Below are positions 43,945 to 53,157 of a stretch of 64,000 bases of DNA, piece after piece. The DNA lies in NCBI RefSeq assembly GCF_009900745.1, contig NZ_WXVU01000014.1, positions 1 through 64,000 on the forward strand, in the 5' to 3' direction. The translations under genes were made by a program, and so were the position numbers. Under the pieces are notes generated by a model. It did no database searches. It saw only the letters and a list, made by a program, of their open reading frames with translations, and was not told the DNA's origin. Numbering within the stretch: position 1 is the stretch's first letter; each line of letters starts with the position of its first letter. Source of the DNA: Chryseobacterium sp. c4a (lineage in GTDB: Bacteria; Bacteroidota; Bacteroidia; Flavobacteriales; Weeksellaceae).

Positions 43945-45183
43945 ATGGACGAGCAGAATACAGAAAACAGATTTGAATTTCTAAAGGGCGATAAAGTACT
44001 TTGGATGGTCATTCTTGTGATCTCCATTTTCTCTATTTTCCCTGTTTACTCTGCAAGTTCAAACCTGGAATATATTGTGAATAACGGAACCACTACAGGC
44101 CACGTTATCAAACACATGTTCTTCGTTCTCTTAGGATTAGCCATTATGCGCCTTGTAGGAACGATAAAATATGAATACATCGGAAAGCTCAGCAGTATTC
44201 TGTTGGGACTGATGATTGTCTTATTGATTGTTACGATGTTTACCGGACAAACCATTGACGGAGCCAGTGCCTCAAGATGGTTAAAAATTCCGGGAACACC
44301 AATATCATTCCAGCCGTCATCATTTGCCTTCCTGATGCTGATTATCTATTTATGCAGATATCTCACCAAGAAGATCACAAGAGAAAGACTCCCTATAGAG
44401 AATATCATGTATATTTTCGGGCCTATTCTTCTTGTTTTTGTATTAGTGGCAAAAGACAACGGTTCCACGGCATTAATGATTCTGATGGTTTCAGTAATTG
44501 TTTTGATTGTCGGGCAGCTTCACTGGAAATACATTGCAGGTTTTATTTCAGCCTCATTTGTAGCCATTGTCTTTTTCCTATTGATTGCATTGAATACCAA
44601 TATGATTGGAGGAAACCGTGTTCACACATGGATGAGCCGTATTGAAACATTTACATCAAGCAAAGCAAAATCAGCAGATACCGATGATGAAAGTGTAAAA
44701 GCCAAAAATTATCAGGTAATGCAGGCTAAAGCTGCTATTGTACATGGTGGAATTACCGGAATGGGGCCAGGAAAAAGTGCATTAAAACAAATGCTTCCAC
44801 AATCTGCCTCCGACTTTATCTTCGCTGTTATTGTAGAAGAATATGGAGTTATTGGAGCAGCATTCCTGATCAGTCTCTATCTGATTATGATGATAAGGAT
44901 TGTGATGATTGCCAGTAAAATGCCAGCCTTCTTCGGATCGTTGCTGGTGCTCAGTCTCGGAGTAATGATTTTTATACAGCTATCGGTAAACATTGCCGTT
45001 GCTGTCAATCTGATCCCGGTAACAGGACAACCATTACCATTGATTAGTTATGGGGGAACCTCAATGTTGGTAACCTATTTACAGTTAGGAATTATCTTAA
45101 ATATAAGCTCAAGAATTCAGATCTATGATGAAGAAGGAATGGGCAAAAAACAAAGCATAGCGGAAATAAACGATATCGCATAA
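43945..45183 (+). CDS. ftsW: Septal peptidoglycan polymerase FtsW
   Basis: The 412-residue SEDS protein has about ten membrane helices and signature segments such as GASASRWLKIPG, SFAFLMLIIYLCRYL, AKDNGSTALMIL, DFIFAVIVEEYGVIGA and LIPVTGQPLPLISYGGTSML. It polymerises septal glycan together with FtsI. It is followed by copy B of the REP-like element. Confidence 0.96.
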   Translation: MDEQNTENRFEFLKGDKVLWMVILVISIFSIFPVYSASSNLEYIVNNGTTTGHVIKHMFFVLLGLAIMRLVGTIKYEYIGKLSSILLGLMIVLLIVTMFTGQTIDGASASRWLKIPGTPISFQPSSFAFLMLIIYLCRYLTKKITRERLPIENIMYIFGPILLVFVLVAKDNGSTALMILMVSVIVLIVGQLHWKYIAGFISASFVAIVFFLLIALNTNMIGGNRVHTWMSRIETFTSSKAKSADTDDESVKAKNYQVMQAKAAIVHGGITGMGPGKSALKQMLPQSASDFIFAVIVEEYGVIGAAFLISLYLIMMIRIVMIASKMPAFFGSLLVLSLGVMIFIQLSVNIAVAVNLIPVTGQPLPLISYGGTSMLVTYLQLGIILNISSRIQIYDEEGMGKKQSIAEINDIA

Positions 45184-45189
45184 ACCCAA

Positions 45190-45236
45190 AGAGTCCCAAG
45201 GGACGATTTAACAAAAAATCGGACACAGTCCTATTA
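45190..45236. repeat. REP-like double hairpin, copy B (before murG)
   Basis: gagtcccaagggacga, ttaacaaaaaat and GGACACAGTCC repeat the layout of copy A with only a few changes. The murG ATG follows at 45243. Confidence 0.8.
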
Positions 45237-45242
45237 ATTAAA

Positions 45243-46346
45243 ATGAACAAAAAATTAAAAGTAATACTATCAGGTGGAGGAACAGGAGGACACATCTTCC
45301 CTGCCATCGCTATCGCTGACGAAATCAAAAAAAGATTTCCGGATGCAGAATTTTTGTTCATTGGTGCCAACGGAAAAATGGAAATGGAAAAAGTTCCACA
45401 AGCAGGCTACAAAATTGAAGGAATTGATATCGCCGGATTCAACAGAGGAAACTTATTATCCAACTTAGGACTTCCTTTTAAGATTCTGAAAAGCTTATCC
45501 AGATCTAAAGACATCATCAAAGACTTCAAACCGGATGTTGCTATAGGAACAGGAGGATTTGCAAGTGGCCCTGCTTTATATGAAGCTACCAAATTGGGAG
45601 TTCCTGTTTTTATTCAAGAACAGAATGCCTATGCTGGAGTAACCAACAAAATTTTAAGTAAAGCAGCTAAAGCCATATTTACAGCCTATCCGAAAGTCGC
45701 AGGATTTCCTGCAGAAAAAATAAAATTCCTGGGAAATCCGATTCGTTCCACAATTATTACGGGAATGCAGGACACCACTCAGGCAAAACAAAAAATGGGA
45801 TTACATAAAGATAAACTTACCATTCTTTCGGTAGGTGGATCTTTAGGCTCCAGAACATTAAACAATGCCTGGGAAGCTCATTTAAAAGAAATTGTAGACA
45901 AAGACTATCAGCTCATCTGGCAGACAGGAAAGCTTGATTATAAAGATATTATTGAAAAAACAAAAGATACTGTAACCAGAAATATTCTGATCCGTGAATT
46001 TATCAAAGACATGGAACTTGCATATTCTGCAGCAGATATCATCGTTTCAAGAGCGGGAGCCATTGCCATTTCAGAGTTGGCAGTAGCACAAAAACCGGTC
46101 TTATTGGTACCATTCCCTTTTGCAGCAGAAGACCACCAAACCAAAAATGCCATGAACCTGGTGGAAAAAAATGCAGCAAGAATGGTAAAAGACTCTGAAA
46201 TGCAGGAAAAATTCTGGAATACATTATCAGAAATCTGCGAAAATGAAAATGTTAGAAAAGAAATGTCCGACAATCTAAAGTATTTTGCTAAACCTGATGC
46301 TACCAAAGAGATTGTAGATGAGATATTTAAAGTGATTAATAGATAA
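45243..46346 (+). CDS. murG: Lipid II synthase MurG
   Basis: The 367-residue glycosyltransferase adds GlcNAc to lipid I at the inner membrane. It shows the N-terminal loop LSGGGTGGHIFPAIAIADE, the GFASGPALYEA region, SVGGSLGSRTLN and the UDP-GlcNAc site SRAGAIAISELAV followed by AAEDHQTKNA. It is full length and canonical, 8 bases from murC. Confidence 0.97.
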   Translation: MNKKLKVILSGGGTGGHIFPAIAIADEIKKRFPDAEFLFIGANGKMEMEKVPQAGYKIEGIDIAGFNRGNLLSNLGLPFKILKSLSRSKDIIKDFKPDVAIGTGGFASGPALYEATKLGVPVFIQEQNAYAGVTNKILSKAAKAIFTAYPKVAGFPAEKIKFLGNPIRSTIITGMQDTTQAKQKMGLHKDKLTILSVGGSLGSRTLNNAWEAHLKEIVDKDYQLIWQTGKLDYKDIIEKTKDTVTRNILIREFIKDMELAYSAADIIVSRAGAIAISELAVAQKPVLLVPFPFAAEDHQTKNAMNLVEKNAARMVKDSEMQEKFWNTLSEICENENVRKEMSDNLKYFAKPDATKEIVDEIFKVINR

Positions 46347-46354
46347 AGGAAGAA

Positions 46355-47713
46355 ATGAAGAACTTAGAAACATATCAAAACTTTTACTTCGTTGGAATCG
46401 GAGGGATAGGAATGAGTGCCTTGGCGCGTTATTTCCATGCGTCCGGAAAAAAAGTATTAGGCTATGATAAAACCAACACCAAACTTACTCAAAATCTGAT
46501 GCAAGAAGGTATTGATATTGTTTTCGAAGATCTTATTGATAAAAGAATAACTTCTCTTCAAAAAGAAGATACACTGATCATCTACACTCCAGCCATCAAA
46601 ACGCTTGGAATTTTAGATTACTTCAATCACAATCAGTTTGAAGTTTTAAAACGTGCTAAAGTTTTAGGATTAATCACTGAGAACACAGATTGTATCGCTG
46701 TAGCAGGAACTCATGGGAAGACGACAACTTCTACCCTTGTTTCTCACTTATGTAAAGAAGCAAATCTTCCTTTTTCATGCTTTTTAGGCGGTATTTCTGA
46801 AAACTTTAAGTCAAACTTTCTTTATAACGGTTCTACCTATTCTGTAGTGGAAGCAGATGAGTATGACAGAAGCTTCCTAAACCTTTCTCCGGATTGGGCT
46901 GTGGTAACTTCTACAGATGCAGACCATTTGGATATTTATGGAGATAAAAGCCATATTGAAGAAGGTTTCAGACAGTTTGCAGCCTTAGTTCCTGAAGACA
47001 AACAACTATTCGTAAGAAAAGGTGTTGAAATCGGAAGAGGACATCAAACTTACGCTGTTAATGAAAAGGCAGATTATTACTCAGACAACCTGAGAATGGA
47101 TCATGATAAGATTTATTTTGACTTCCACACCCCAACAGAAACTATAAAAGATTTCGTTTGGGAGATCCCAGGAATCCATAATGTAGAAAATGCTACTGTA
47201 GCATTAGCTATTTTGCACAATTTGGGCGCAGATTTTGATACGCTGAAAAAGGCAATTGCCAATTTTAAGGGAATTAAAAGAAGATATACCAAACATTTTT
47301 ACGAAAATGGTAAAATTTATATAGATGATTATGCTCACCACCCAACAGAAATCAATGCGGTAATGAGCTCTATCAAAACATTTTATCCTAATAAAAAGCT
47401 ATTGGTAGCCTTCCAGCCTCACCTGTTCAGCAGAACAAGAGATTTTGCAGACGGATTTGCAGAAAGCCTGAGCAATGCGGATGAACTGATCTTATTGGAT
47501 ATCTATCCAGCTAGAGAACTTCAGGAGAATTTTGAAGGAATCACTTCAAGCTGGCTGCTGGAAAAAGTAACATTAGACAAAAAAGAAGTATCAACTTTAT
47601 CCGATGCTTTTGAAAAAATAAAAGAAAAAGATTTTGATATCCTTCTCACCGTAGGAGCCGGAAATATAGACACCCTATATGACCCGATCTGCGAATGGCT
47701 AAATAAATTGTAA
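46355..47713 (+). CDS. murC: UDP-MurNAc--L-alanine ligase MurC
   Basis: The 452-residue ligase has N-terminal FVGIGGIGMSALARYFHASG and ATP loop VAGTHGKTTTSTLVSH, then VVEADEYDRSFL and DDYAHHPTEINAV. It starts the stem peptide by adding L-Ala to UDP-MurNAc. It is followed by an octad-periodic spacer and ftsQ; there is no ddl gene between them as in many Proteobacteria. Confidence 0.97.
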   Translation: MKNLETYQNFYFVGIGGIGMSALARYFHASGKKVLGYDKTNTKLTQNLMQEGIDIVFEDLIDKRITSLQKEDTLIIYTPAIKTLGILDYFNHNQFEVLKRAKVLGLITENTDCIAVAGTHGKTTTSTLVSHLCKEANLPFSCFLGGISENFKSNFLYNGSTYSVVEADEYDRSFLNLSPDWAVVTSTDADHLDIYGDKSHIEEGFRQFAALVPEDKQLFVRKGVEIGRGHQTYAVNEKADYYSDNLRMDHDKIYFDFHTPTETIKDFVWEIPGIHNVENATVALAILHNLGADFDTLKKAIANFKGIKRRYTKHFYENGKIYIDDYAHHPTEINAVMSSIKTFYPNKKLLVAFQPHLFSRTRDFADGFAESLSNADELILLDIYPARELQENFEGITSSWLLEKVTLDKKEVSTLSDAFEKIKEKDFDILLTVGAGNIDTLYDPICEWLNKL

Positions 47714-47720
47714 ACAGTAA

Positions 47721-47778
47721 TAATGTATTTACGTATTCATGAATACATTTTACATAAATACATGAATACAAAAAATGT
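47721..47778. repeat. Octad-periodic spacer before ftsQ
   Basis: Words ATGTATTT, ACGTATTC, ATGAATAC, ATTTTAC, ATAAATAC and ATGAATAC start at 47723, 47731, 47739, 47747, 47754 and 47762, an 8-base period with one 7-base step. The centre can fold as GTATTCATGAATAC. Confidence 0.65.
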
Positions 47779-48756
47779 ATGAAAAATAAGTACAGAATAT
47801 TAAAAATTGTTATCACGGTAATCATCCTAGGGTTGTTACTGAGTTTCTCGTTGAAGAGATTCGGTGGCCAGAAGATTACGGATAATAAGATTTCTGTAAA
47901 AATGAATGAAAGAACTCCCGTTTACTTTGTTGATGAAAAAGATATCAGAGAAATTGTAAGAAAGGAGAATCCGTCAGGAAAAGTAGGAGATCTTAATATT
48001 CCGGTATTAGAAAAAAAGATCAACTCCCTTCCAGCTGTTGACAGTGCCAATGTATATCTGAATCTAAACGGAAAACTTAATCTGGATATCAAACAGAGAG
48101 TTCCTGTTTTCAGACTCAATAAAGATGGGAAAGACTTTTATGTGGATGAAAAAGGTATTGAGTTTCCTATTTCAAGAACCTATTCACACCCTTGTATGTT
48201 GGTCACAGGAAATGTACAACCAGATGAGTATGAAAAACTGGCAGAATTGGTTGGAAAAATTGATAATGATGACTTCAGTAAGAAGTTTTTTATCGGAATT
48301 TCAAAAACTAAAGACAATTACAGTCTTCTGACCAGTGAAGGAAACTATAAAGTGGAAATTGGAGATCTTGACAATATTGATTTTAAAGTAAAAGGATTTA
48401 AAACATTTGTGGAAAAATATCTGGTATATCAGGATCCTCAGAAATATAATATGGTTTCTGTAAAATATCAGAATCAGATTGTAACCACTCTCAATCCGCA
48501 CTTCAAGGAAAACGACAGTATCCTGAAGGCTGGTAAATTAGAAATGGCAAAAGCTCCGGCACTCACAGCTGCAGCCAAAAAAACAGAGGCAAAGCCCAAA
48601 ATAGCCGAAACAAAAAAAACAAACTCAACTTCAGTAAAACCGAAAGAGAGCACAAAACCGAAAACACAGGCAAAAGAAGCTAAGAAAACAGAGAAAAAAA
48701 CAGCGGCCCCGGTACAGTCCAAACCAAAGCCGAAACCAAAGGTGAAAATAGAATAA
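47779..48756 (+). CDS. ftsQ: Cell division protein FtsQ with basic Pro/Lys tail
   Basis: The 325-residue protein has one N-terminal membrane helix (about 7-24). A POTRA-like region follows, with DEKDIREIVRKENPSGKVGD and VYLNLNGKLNLDIKQRVPVF, then the FtsQ beta domain. From about residue 265 it ends in a 60-residue low-complexity Lys/Ala/Pro/Thr tail (KTEAKPKIAETKK, SKPKPKPKVKIE). The position between murC and ftsA and the topology support FtsQ, which links early and late divisome proteins. The tail is unusual compared with proteobacterial FtsQ. Confidence 0.88.
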   Translation: MKNKYRILKIVITVIILGLLLSFSLKRFGGQKITDNKISVKMNERTPVYFVDEKDIREIVRKENPSGKVGDLNIPVLEKKINSLPAVDSANVYLNLNGKLNLDIKQRVPVFRLNKDGKDFYVDEKGIEFPISRTYSHPCMLVTGNVQPDEYEKLAELVGKIDNDDFSKKFFIGISKTKDNYSLLTSEGNYKVEIGDLDNIDFKVKGFKTFVEKYLVYQDPQKYNMVSVKYQNQIVTTLNPHFKENDSILKAGKLEMAKAPALTAAAKKTEAKPKIAETKKTNSTSVKPKESTKPKTQAKEAKKTEKKTAAPVQSKPKPKPKVKIE

Positions 48757-48759
48757 AAA

Positions 48760-48806
48760 AGAGTCTTAAAAGGGCTATGTAACACAAAGCAGGATGTAGT
48801 CCTGTA
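48760..48806. repeat. REP-like element, degenerate copy C (before ftsA)
   Basis: gagtcttaaaagggc and caggatgtagtcctg keep the layout of copies A and B, but the first dyad has decayed. The second stem is now CAGGA/TCCTG. Confidence 0.6.
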
Positions 48807-48840
48807 TGGAAAAAGTAGAAAAAATCAAATCGATATAAAA

Positions 48841-50226
48841 ATGGAAAATCAAGAGTATTCAGTAGGTCTGGACATCGGGACAACAAAGATAGTCGCGATT
48901 GTCGGAAGAAGGAATGCACACGGGAAAATAGAAGTTCTCGGTGTAGGAAAAGCTAAAAGTCTTGGTGTTCATAAAGGTATTGTGAATAATATTTCACAAA
49001 CAATTAATTCAATCAAGGCTGCAGTATCCGAGGCACAATCCAGTGCCGGGGTTCCTATCCGCAAAGTTACGGTAGGTATTGCAGGAAAACACATTCGTTC
49101 TCTGCAGCACTCCGATTATATTATGCGTGAACATCCGGATAAATTCATCACAGATGATGATATTGAAGCATTAAAAGATCAGGTCAAGAAACTGGTTATG
49201 CTTCCTGGAGAAGAAATTATCCATGTACTTCCACAAGAATATAAAGTGGATTCCGAAGGTGAAATTCAAGAGCCGGTAGGAATGCACGGAAAACGTTTAG
49301 AAGCTAACTTCCACGTTGTAGTTGGGCAAATGGGAAGCATCCGTAATATTGCAAGATGCGTTCGTGAAGCCGGTCTAGAAATGGAAGCCCTCACTTTAGA
49401 ACCATTAGCCTCTTCAGAAGCTGTTCTTACCAAAGAAGAGAAAGAAGCCGGAGTAGCCATTGTAGACATTGGAGGGGGAACCACAGATATTGCTATCTTC
49501 AAAGACAATATCATCCGTCATACCTGCGTAATCCCTTACGGAGGCGGAATTATTACGGAAGATATCAAAGAAGGATGCTCCATTATTGAAAAACATGCTG
49601 AACAATTGAAAGTAAAATTCGGTTCGGCTGTGCCTGAATTAGAAAAAGACAGTACTTTTGTAACAATTCCGGGGCTTCATGGGCGACCAGATAAAGAAAT
49701 CTCTTTAAAAACCCTTGCACAAATCATCAATGCAAGAGTAGAAGAAATTTTAGAAATGGTAAACACCGAATTAAAAGCATACGGAGCCTTTGAACAAAAG
49801 AAAAAGCTGATTGCCGGAATCGTTCTTACAGGGGGTGGATCAAACTTGAAGCATCTTAGACAGCTGGCCAACTATACAACAGGTTTTGACAGCAGAATCG
49901 GTTTTGCGAATGAATATATCGCCAACGATAAAAATCAGTACCTGAAAGGCCCTGAATTTGCTACTTCTATTGGGTTACTGATGGAGAGTTTGAAGATCAG
50001 GGATAAAAAACAGACTGTTGATGATATAGAAGAAATCATCAAAGAGCAGACTAAGCCTGAAGTGGCTCCTGTACAAGCAGAAACTGTTCAACCCGTTCAG
50101 CCGACCGCTACTCCTGTTCAGGAACAACCGGTTGCCAATGAAAAGCAGGAAAACAGAAAAGCGAGATTGACCTTTGGCCAATCGCTTATGGAAAAAGTAA
50201 AAAAATTCTTTGAAGAAGTAGAGTAA
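48841..50226 (+). CDS. ftsA: Cell division protein FtsA
   Basis: The 461-residue actin-like ATPase has phosphate loops VGLDIGTTKIVAIVGRR and VDIGGGTTDIAIF, plus VLTGGGSNLKHLRQLA. It tethers FtsZ to the membrane. The C-terminal end RLTFGQSLMEKVKKFFEEVE contains the amphipathic membrane-targeting helix. A Gln/Pro/Val-rich linker (about 400-440) separates this helix from the core. Confidence 0.96.
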   Translation: MENQEYSVGLDIGTTKIVAIVGRRNAHGKIEVLGVGKAKSLGVHKGIVNNISQTINSIKAAVSEAQSSAGVPIRKVTVGIAGKHIRSLQHSDYIMREHPDKFITDDDIEALKDQVKKLVMLPGEEIIHVLPQEYKVDSEGEIQEPVGMHGKRLEANFHVVVGQMGSIRNIARCVREAGLEMEALTLEPLASSEAVLTKEEKEAGVAIVDIGGGTTDIAIFKDNIIRHTCVIPYGGGIITEDIKEGCSIIEKHAEQLKVKFGSAVPELEKDSTFVTIPGLHGRPDKEISLKTLAQIINARVEEILEMVNTELKAYGAFEQKKKLIAGIVLTGGGSNLKHLRQLANYTTGFDSRIGFANEYIANDKNQYLKGPEFATSIGLLMESLKIRDKKQTVDDIEEIIKEQTKPEVAPVQAETVQPVQPTATPVQEQPVANEKQENRKARLTFGQSLMEKVKKFFEEVE

Positions 50227-50228
50227 AT

Positions 50229-50310
50229 TATAAATGGTGAATGATAAGCGATAAACGATCTTTTCCTTATCAATTATCATCAATCAATTATCAATTATAA
50301 TTATTAAAAG
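50229..50310. repeat. Heptad-periodic spacer with inverted arms before ftsZ
   Basis: GAT recurs at 50243, 50250 and 50257, and TCA at 50270, 50277, 50284 and 50291, each with 7-base period. The words GATAAGC/GATAAAC are roughly complementary to TTATCAA/TTATCAT, so the spacer can fold on itself. Confidence 0.65.
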
Positions 50311-50317
50311 TATAGTT

Positions 50318-52222
50318 ATGGAAAATATAGGTACACAAGGATTTTCATTTGACCTACCAAAAGGAAATTCATCCATCATAAAAGTAATCGGTGTAGGAGG
50401 CGGAGGAAACAACGCATTAAAACATATGTACGAAAAAGGGATCCACGGAGTTGATTTCGTAATCTGTAATACAGACGCGCAAACCCTGGATAATAACCCT
50501 GTTGCCAATAAAGTTCAATTAGGAACTTCCATCACGGAAGGTCTTGGAGCTGGTGCAGATCCTGAAGTAGGAGAAAAATCTGCAATTGAAAGTATTGAAG
50601 ATATTAAAGCTGCTATGGGTCAGAACACGAAAATGGTGTTCATCACTGCCGGAATGGGTGGTGGTACAGGTACCGGAGCTGCCCCTGTCATTGCTAAAGT
50701 AGCAAAAGATATGGGAATCTTAACCGTAGGTATTGTGACCGTGCCTTTCAGTTTTGAAGGAAAAAGAAGACTAGAACAAGCCGAAAACGGACTTGATAAA
50801 TTAAAAAATAATGTTGACTCCTTAATTGTGATCAACAATGATAAACTAAGACAGCAATTTGGAAACCTTGGATTCAAACAAGGGTTTTCTAAAGCCGATG
50901 AAGTATTAGCTAATGCCGCTAAAGGAATGGCAGAAGTTATTACAGGTTACTTTGATGTAAACATCGACTTTAGAGATGCTAAATCTGTGCTTCAAAACTC
51001 TGGTACTGCTCTAATGTCTACCGGTACTGCTTCAGGTGAAAATAAAGCTGAAGAAGCCGTAAGAAAAGCATTAGATTCTCCGTTATTGAATGACAACAAA
51101 ATTACAGGTGCTAAAAATGTACTATTGTTGATCAGAAGTGGCGCGGAAGAAGTTACCATGGATGAAATCGGAATCATTATGGATCACATCCAGAAAGAAG
51201 CTGGAAATACAGCCGATATTATTTTTGGAGTAGGTGCTGATGAAGAATTAGGAGATGCAGTAAGCGTTCTTGTTATCGCAACAGGATTTTCTAATGACAA
51301 TAAGAAGTTTTCAGGCCCAACAGAAAAGATTAGAATCAGTCTTAATGACAATTTAGAGACCCCAAAATCCTCTCCTTTTAAAACAAGAGAAGAAAGAGAG
51401 TCTTCGCCAGAAATAACGCATGATTTCGGCGGAAAAAGCCTGTTCAGACTGGATGATGAAGATCATGATACCCCGTTCAATGTGACTTCTACCGAAAAAA
51501 AAATGATTATTGAGGAAGAAGAGATCAGAACAGAGATCAAATTCTTTGATAAAGAAGAAAATACAATCAATACTCCTGAACAAGGGTGGAGAAACGAAGA
51601 TGAGCAAGAAGAATACAGCTTACTTTCTATTGAAGAAGAGGAAGATCCAAATGATTTGGAAATTCAGTCTTTCTCTTTTGATTTTGACAATAAAAAGGAA
51701 GACCCTCAATCTGGAAATGTATTCAACAACAGCGCTTCACAAGAAAAACCTGTTGAATTCAATTTCTTCGTTAATGAACCTATCAGAAATGAGCCAAAAA
51801 CAGATTACGGACAGCCTAAGGCGGAATTTAATACGCCAACAAATGCTGCTGTAGCAGAGCCTGCTCAAAAAATTGAGACGTTCTACCAAAAAGAAGAACC
51901 AAAAGTTGAAACAAGACCAGCTTTTGAAAACAAAACAGAAATCGAAACTCCTAAAACTGAAGAATCAGAATTCACTTTCGTGAACAAAACGATTGATCAG
52001 GACAGAGTAATCGAAAGAAGAAATAAATTAAAAGAATTCAATTCACGTTATCAAAGCTTTGATAGCACAAGCGAATTCGAATCTATTCCTGCGTTCAAGA
52101 GAAAAAATATCTCTATTGACGGAACCAACGCATCAGACCAAAACATCAACACGTATATGTCTGATAACAATGGCTCTATGCAGATCAGAGAAAACAGATT
52201 TTTAAATAAAGACGTAGACTAA
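50318..52222 (+). CDS. ftsZ: Cell division GTPase FtsZ with long C-terminal linker
   Basis: The 634-residue tubulin homolog has nucleotide-binding VIGVGGGGNNALKHM, the GGGTGTGAAPVIAKVAKD loop and NIDFRDAKSVL. The GTPase core ends near residue 330. A long acidic, Glu/Asn-rich linker follows to about 585. The conserved peptide IPAFKRKNI that binds FtsA lies at about 590-598 but is followed by a further 36 residues, so it is not terminal. It forms the division ring. Confidence 0.97.
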   Translation: MENIGTQGFSFDLPKGNSSIIKVIGVGGGGNNALKHMYEKGIHGVDFVICNTDAQTLDNNPVANKVQLGTSITEGLGAGADPEVGEKSAIESIEDIKAAMGQNTKMVFITAGMGGGTGTGAAPVIAKVAKDMGILTVGIVTVPFSFEGKRRLEQAENGLDKLKNNVDSLIVINNDKLRQQFGNLGFKQGFSKADEVLANAAKGMAEVITGYFDVNIDFRDAKSVLQNSGTALMSTGTASGENKAEEAVRKALDSPLLNDNKITGAKNVLLLIRSGAEEVTMDEIGIIMDHIQKEAGNTADIIFGVGADEELGDAVSVLVIATGFSNDNKKFSGPTEKIRISLNDNLETPKSSPFKTREERESSPEITHDFGGKSLFRLDDEDHDTPFNVTSTEKKMIIEEEEIRTEIKFFDKEENTINTPEQGWRNEDEQEEYSLLSIEEEEDPNDLEIQSFSFDFDNKKEDPQSGNVFNNSASQEKPVEFNFFVNEPIRNEPKTDYGQPKAEFNTPTNAAVAEPAQKIETFYQKEEPKVETRPAFENKTEIETPKTEESEFTFVNKTIDQDRVIERRNKLKEFNSRYQSFDSTSEFESIPAFKRKNISIDGTNASDQNINTYMSDNNGSMQIRENRFLNKDVD

Positions 52223-52225
52223 AAT

Positions 52226-52315
52226 AATGTAACAATGTACCAATCTAATAATGTAACAATTCTGTGCATTTTATAATTGGTACATTGGTACACTGTTACA
52301 TTGGTAAATTAATTA
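52226..52315. repeat. Octad-periodic inverted-repeat spacer after ftsZ
   Basis: The left arm has AAT at 52226, 52234, 52242, 52250 and 52258. The right arm has ATT (one ACT) at 52276, 52284, 52292, 52300 and 52308. Both are exact 8-base periods, and the arms are largely reverse-complementary (AATGTACC against GGTACATT). Confidence 0.75.
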
Positions 52316-52317
52316 AA

Positions 52318-52764
52318 ATGAGTTTAGAAAATATAATAAGCGAAGCCATAAAAACAGCGATGAGAGAGAAGGACAGAGTTGCCCTTGATTCTCTTCGTGC
52401 TGTAAAATCTCAAATTCTTCTTTTGCAAACAGAGGCCAGAGGTGCTGAAGTTTCTGCAGAACAAGAAATTGCCATTCTTCAGAGAATGATCAAACAGCGT
52501 AAAGATTCTTTTGAGCAGTTTTCGGCTCAGGGAAGACAAGATCTTGCAGAAGTAGAAGAAGCTCAAATGAAGGTAATTGAAAAGTTTTTACCGAAACAGC
52601 TTTCTGCAGAAGAATTAGAAACAGAAATTAAAAATATAATTTCAGAAACCGGAGCTGAATCTATGAAAGATTTAGGAAAGGTAATGGGAGTCGCTTCAAA
52701 AGCATTAGCCGGAAAATCAGACGGAAAAAGCATTTCCGAGATGGTTAAAAAGCTCCTTTCATAA
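52318..52764 (+). CDS. GatB/YqeY domain protein
   Basis: The 148-residue protein matches YqeY: MSLENIISEAIKTAMREKD, RVALDSLRAVKSQILL, EQEIAILQRMIKQRKDSFEQ and EKFLPKQLSAEELE. The domain is related to the tail of the GatB amidotransferase subunit; its own role is unclear. The start is the ATG at 52318, since the upstream in-frame sequence is the octad spacer. It is the last gene of the dcw run and has a strong terminator downstream. Confidence 0.92.
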   Translation: MSLENIISEAIKTAMREKDRVALDSLRAVKSQILLLQTEARGAEVSAEQEIAILQRMIKQRKDSFEQFSAQGRQDLAEVEEAQMKVIEKFLPKQLSAEELETEIKNIISETGAESMKDLGKVMGVASKALAGKSDGKSISEMVKKLLS

Positions 52765-52859
52765 TGTGATACAAGTTCAGGATTCGGATTTCCGGATTCA
52801 AAACATCTATCTCATTCCATAACTAAGGATATACAACCTTTGCATATCGATTTGATTAA

Positions 52860-52898
52860 GAAGCCCGGGACTTTTTTGAGTCTCGGGCTTCATTTTTT
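52860..52898 (+). terminator. Terminator at the end of the dcw run
   Basis: A 12-bp stem with one G-T wobble (52860-52871 with 52880-52891) is followed by seven T residues. Confidence 0.88.
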
Positions 52899-53157
52899 TG
52901 GATATTAAAGTCAATTGATTCAAAAAACTTTAAAAAAAGAGTTTAGATACGATCATATTTCAGACAGTATTAAGTGATTGATTGCTTGAGGGAAAGCCTT
53001 AAATGTTTTTTTCATGGTCGTCTGTTTTTCAGAATCATTTCAAATTTAATAAAAATATTTCATTATTCCTGATTTTAATTCACATTTTTATGAATATTAT
53101 TGCAATATTAACATTTGATTAATTTTATATACCTAATCCACTCATAGTTATTATATA
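52899..53157. other. AT-rich gene-free stretch upstream of the bacilliredoxin gene
   Basis: No coding frame, tRNA or strong hairpin is visible. The promoter of the next gene begins at its right end. Confidence 0.5.
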
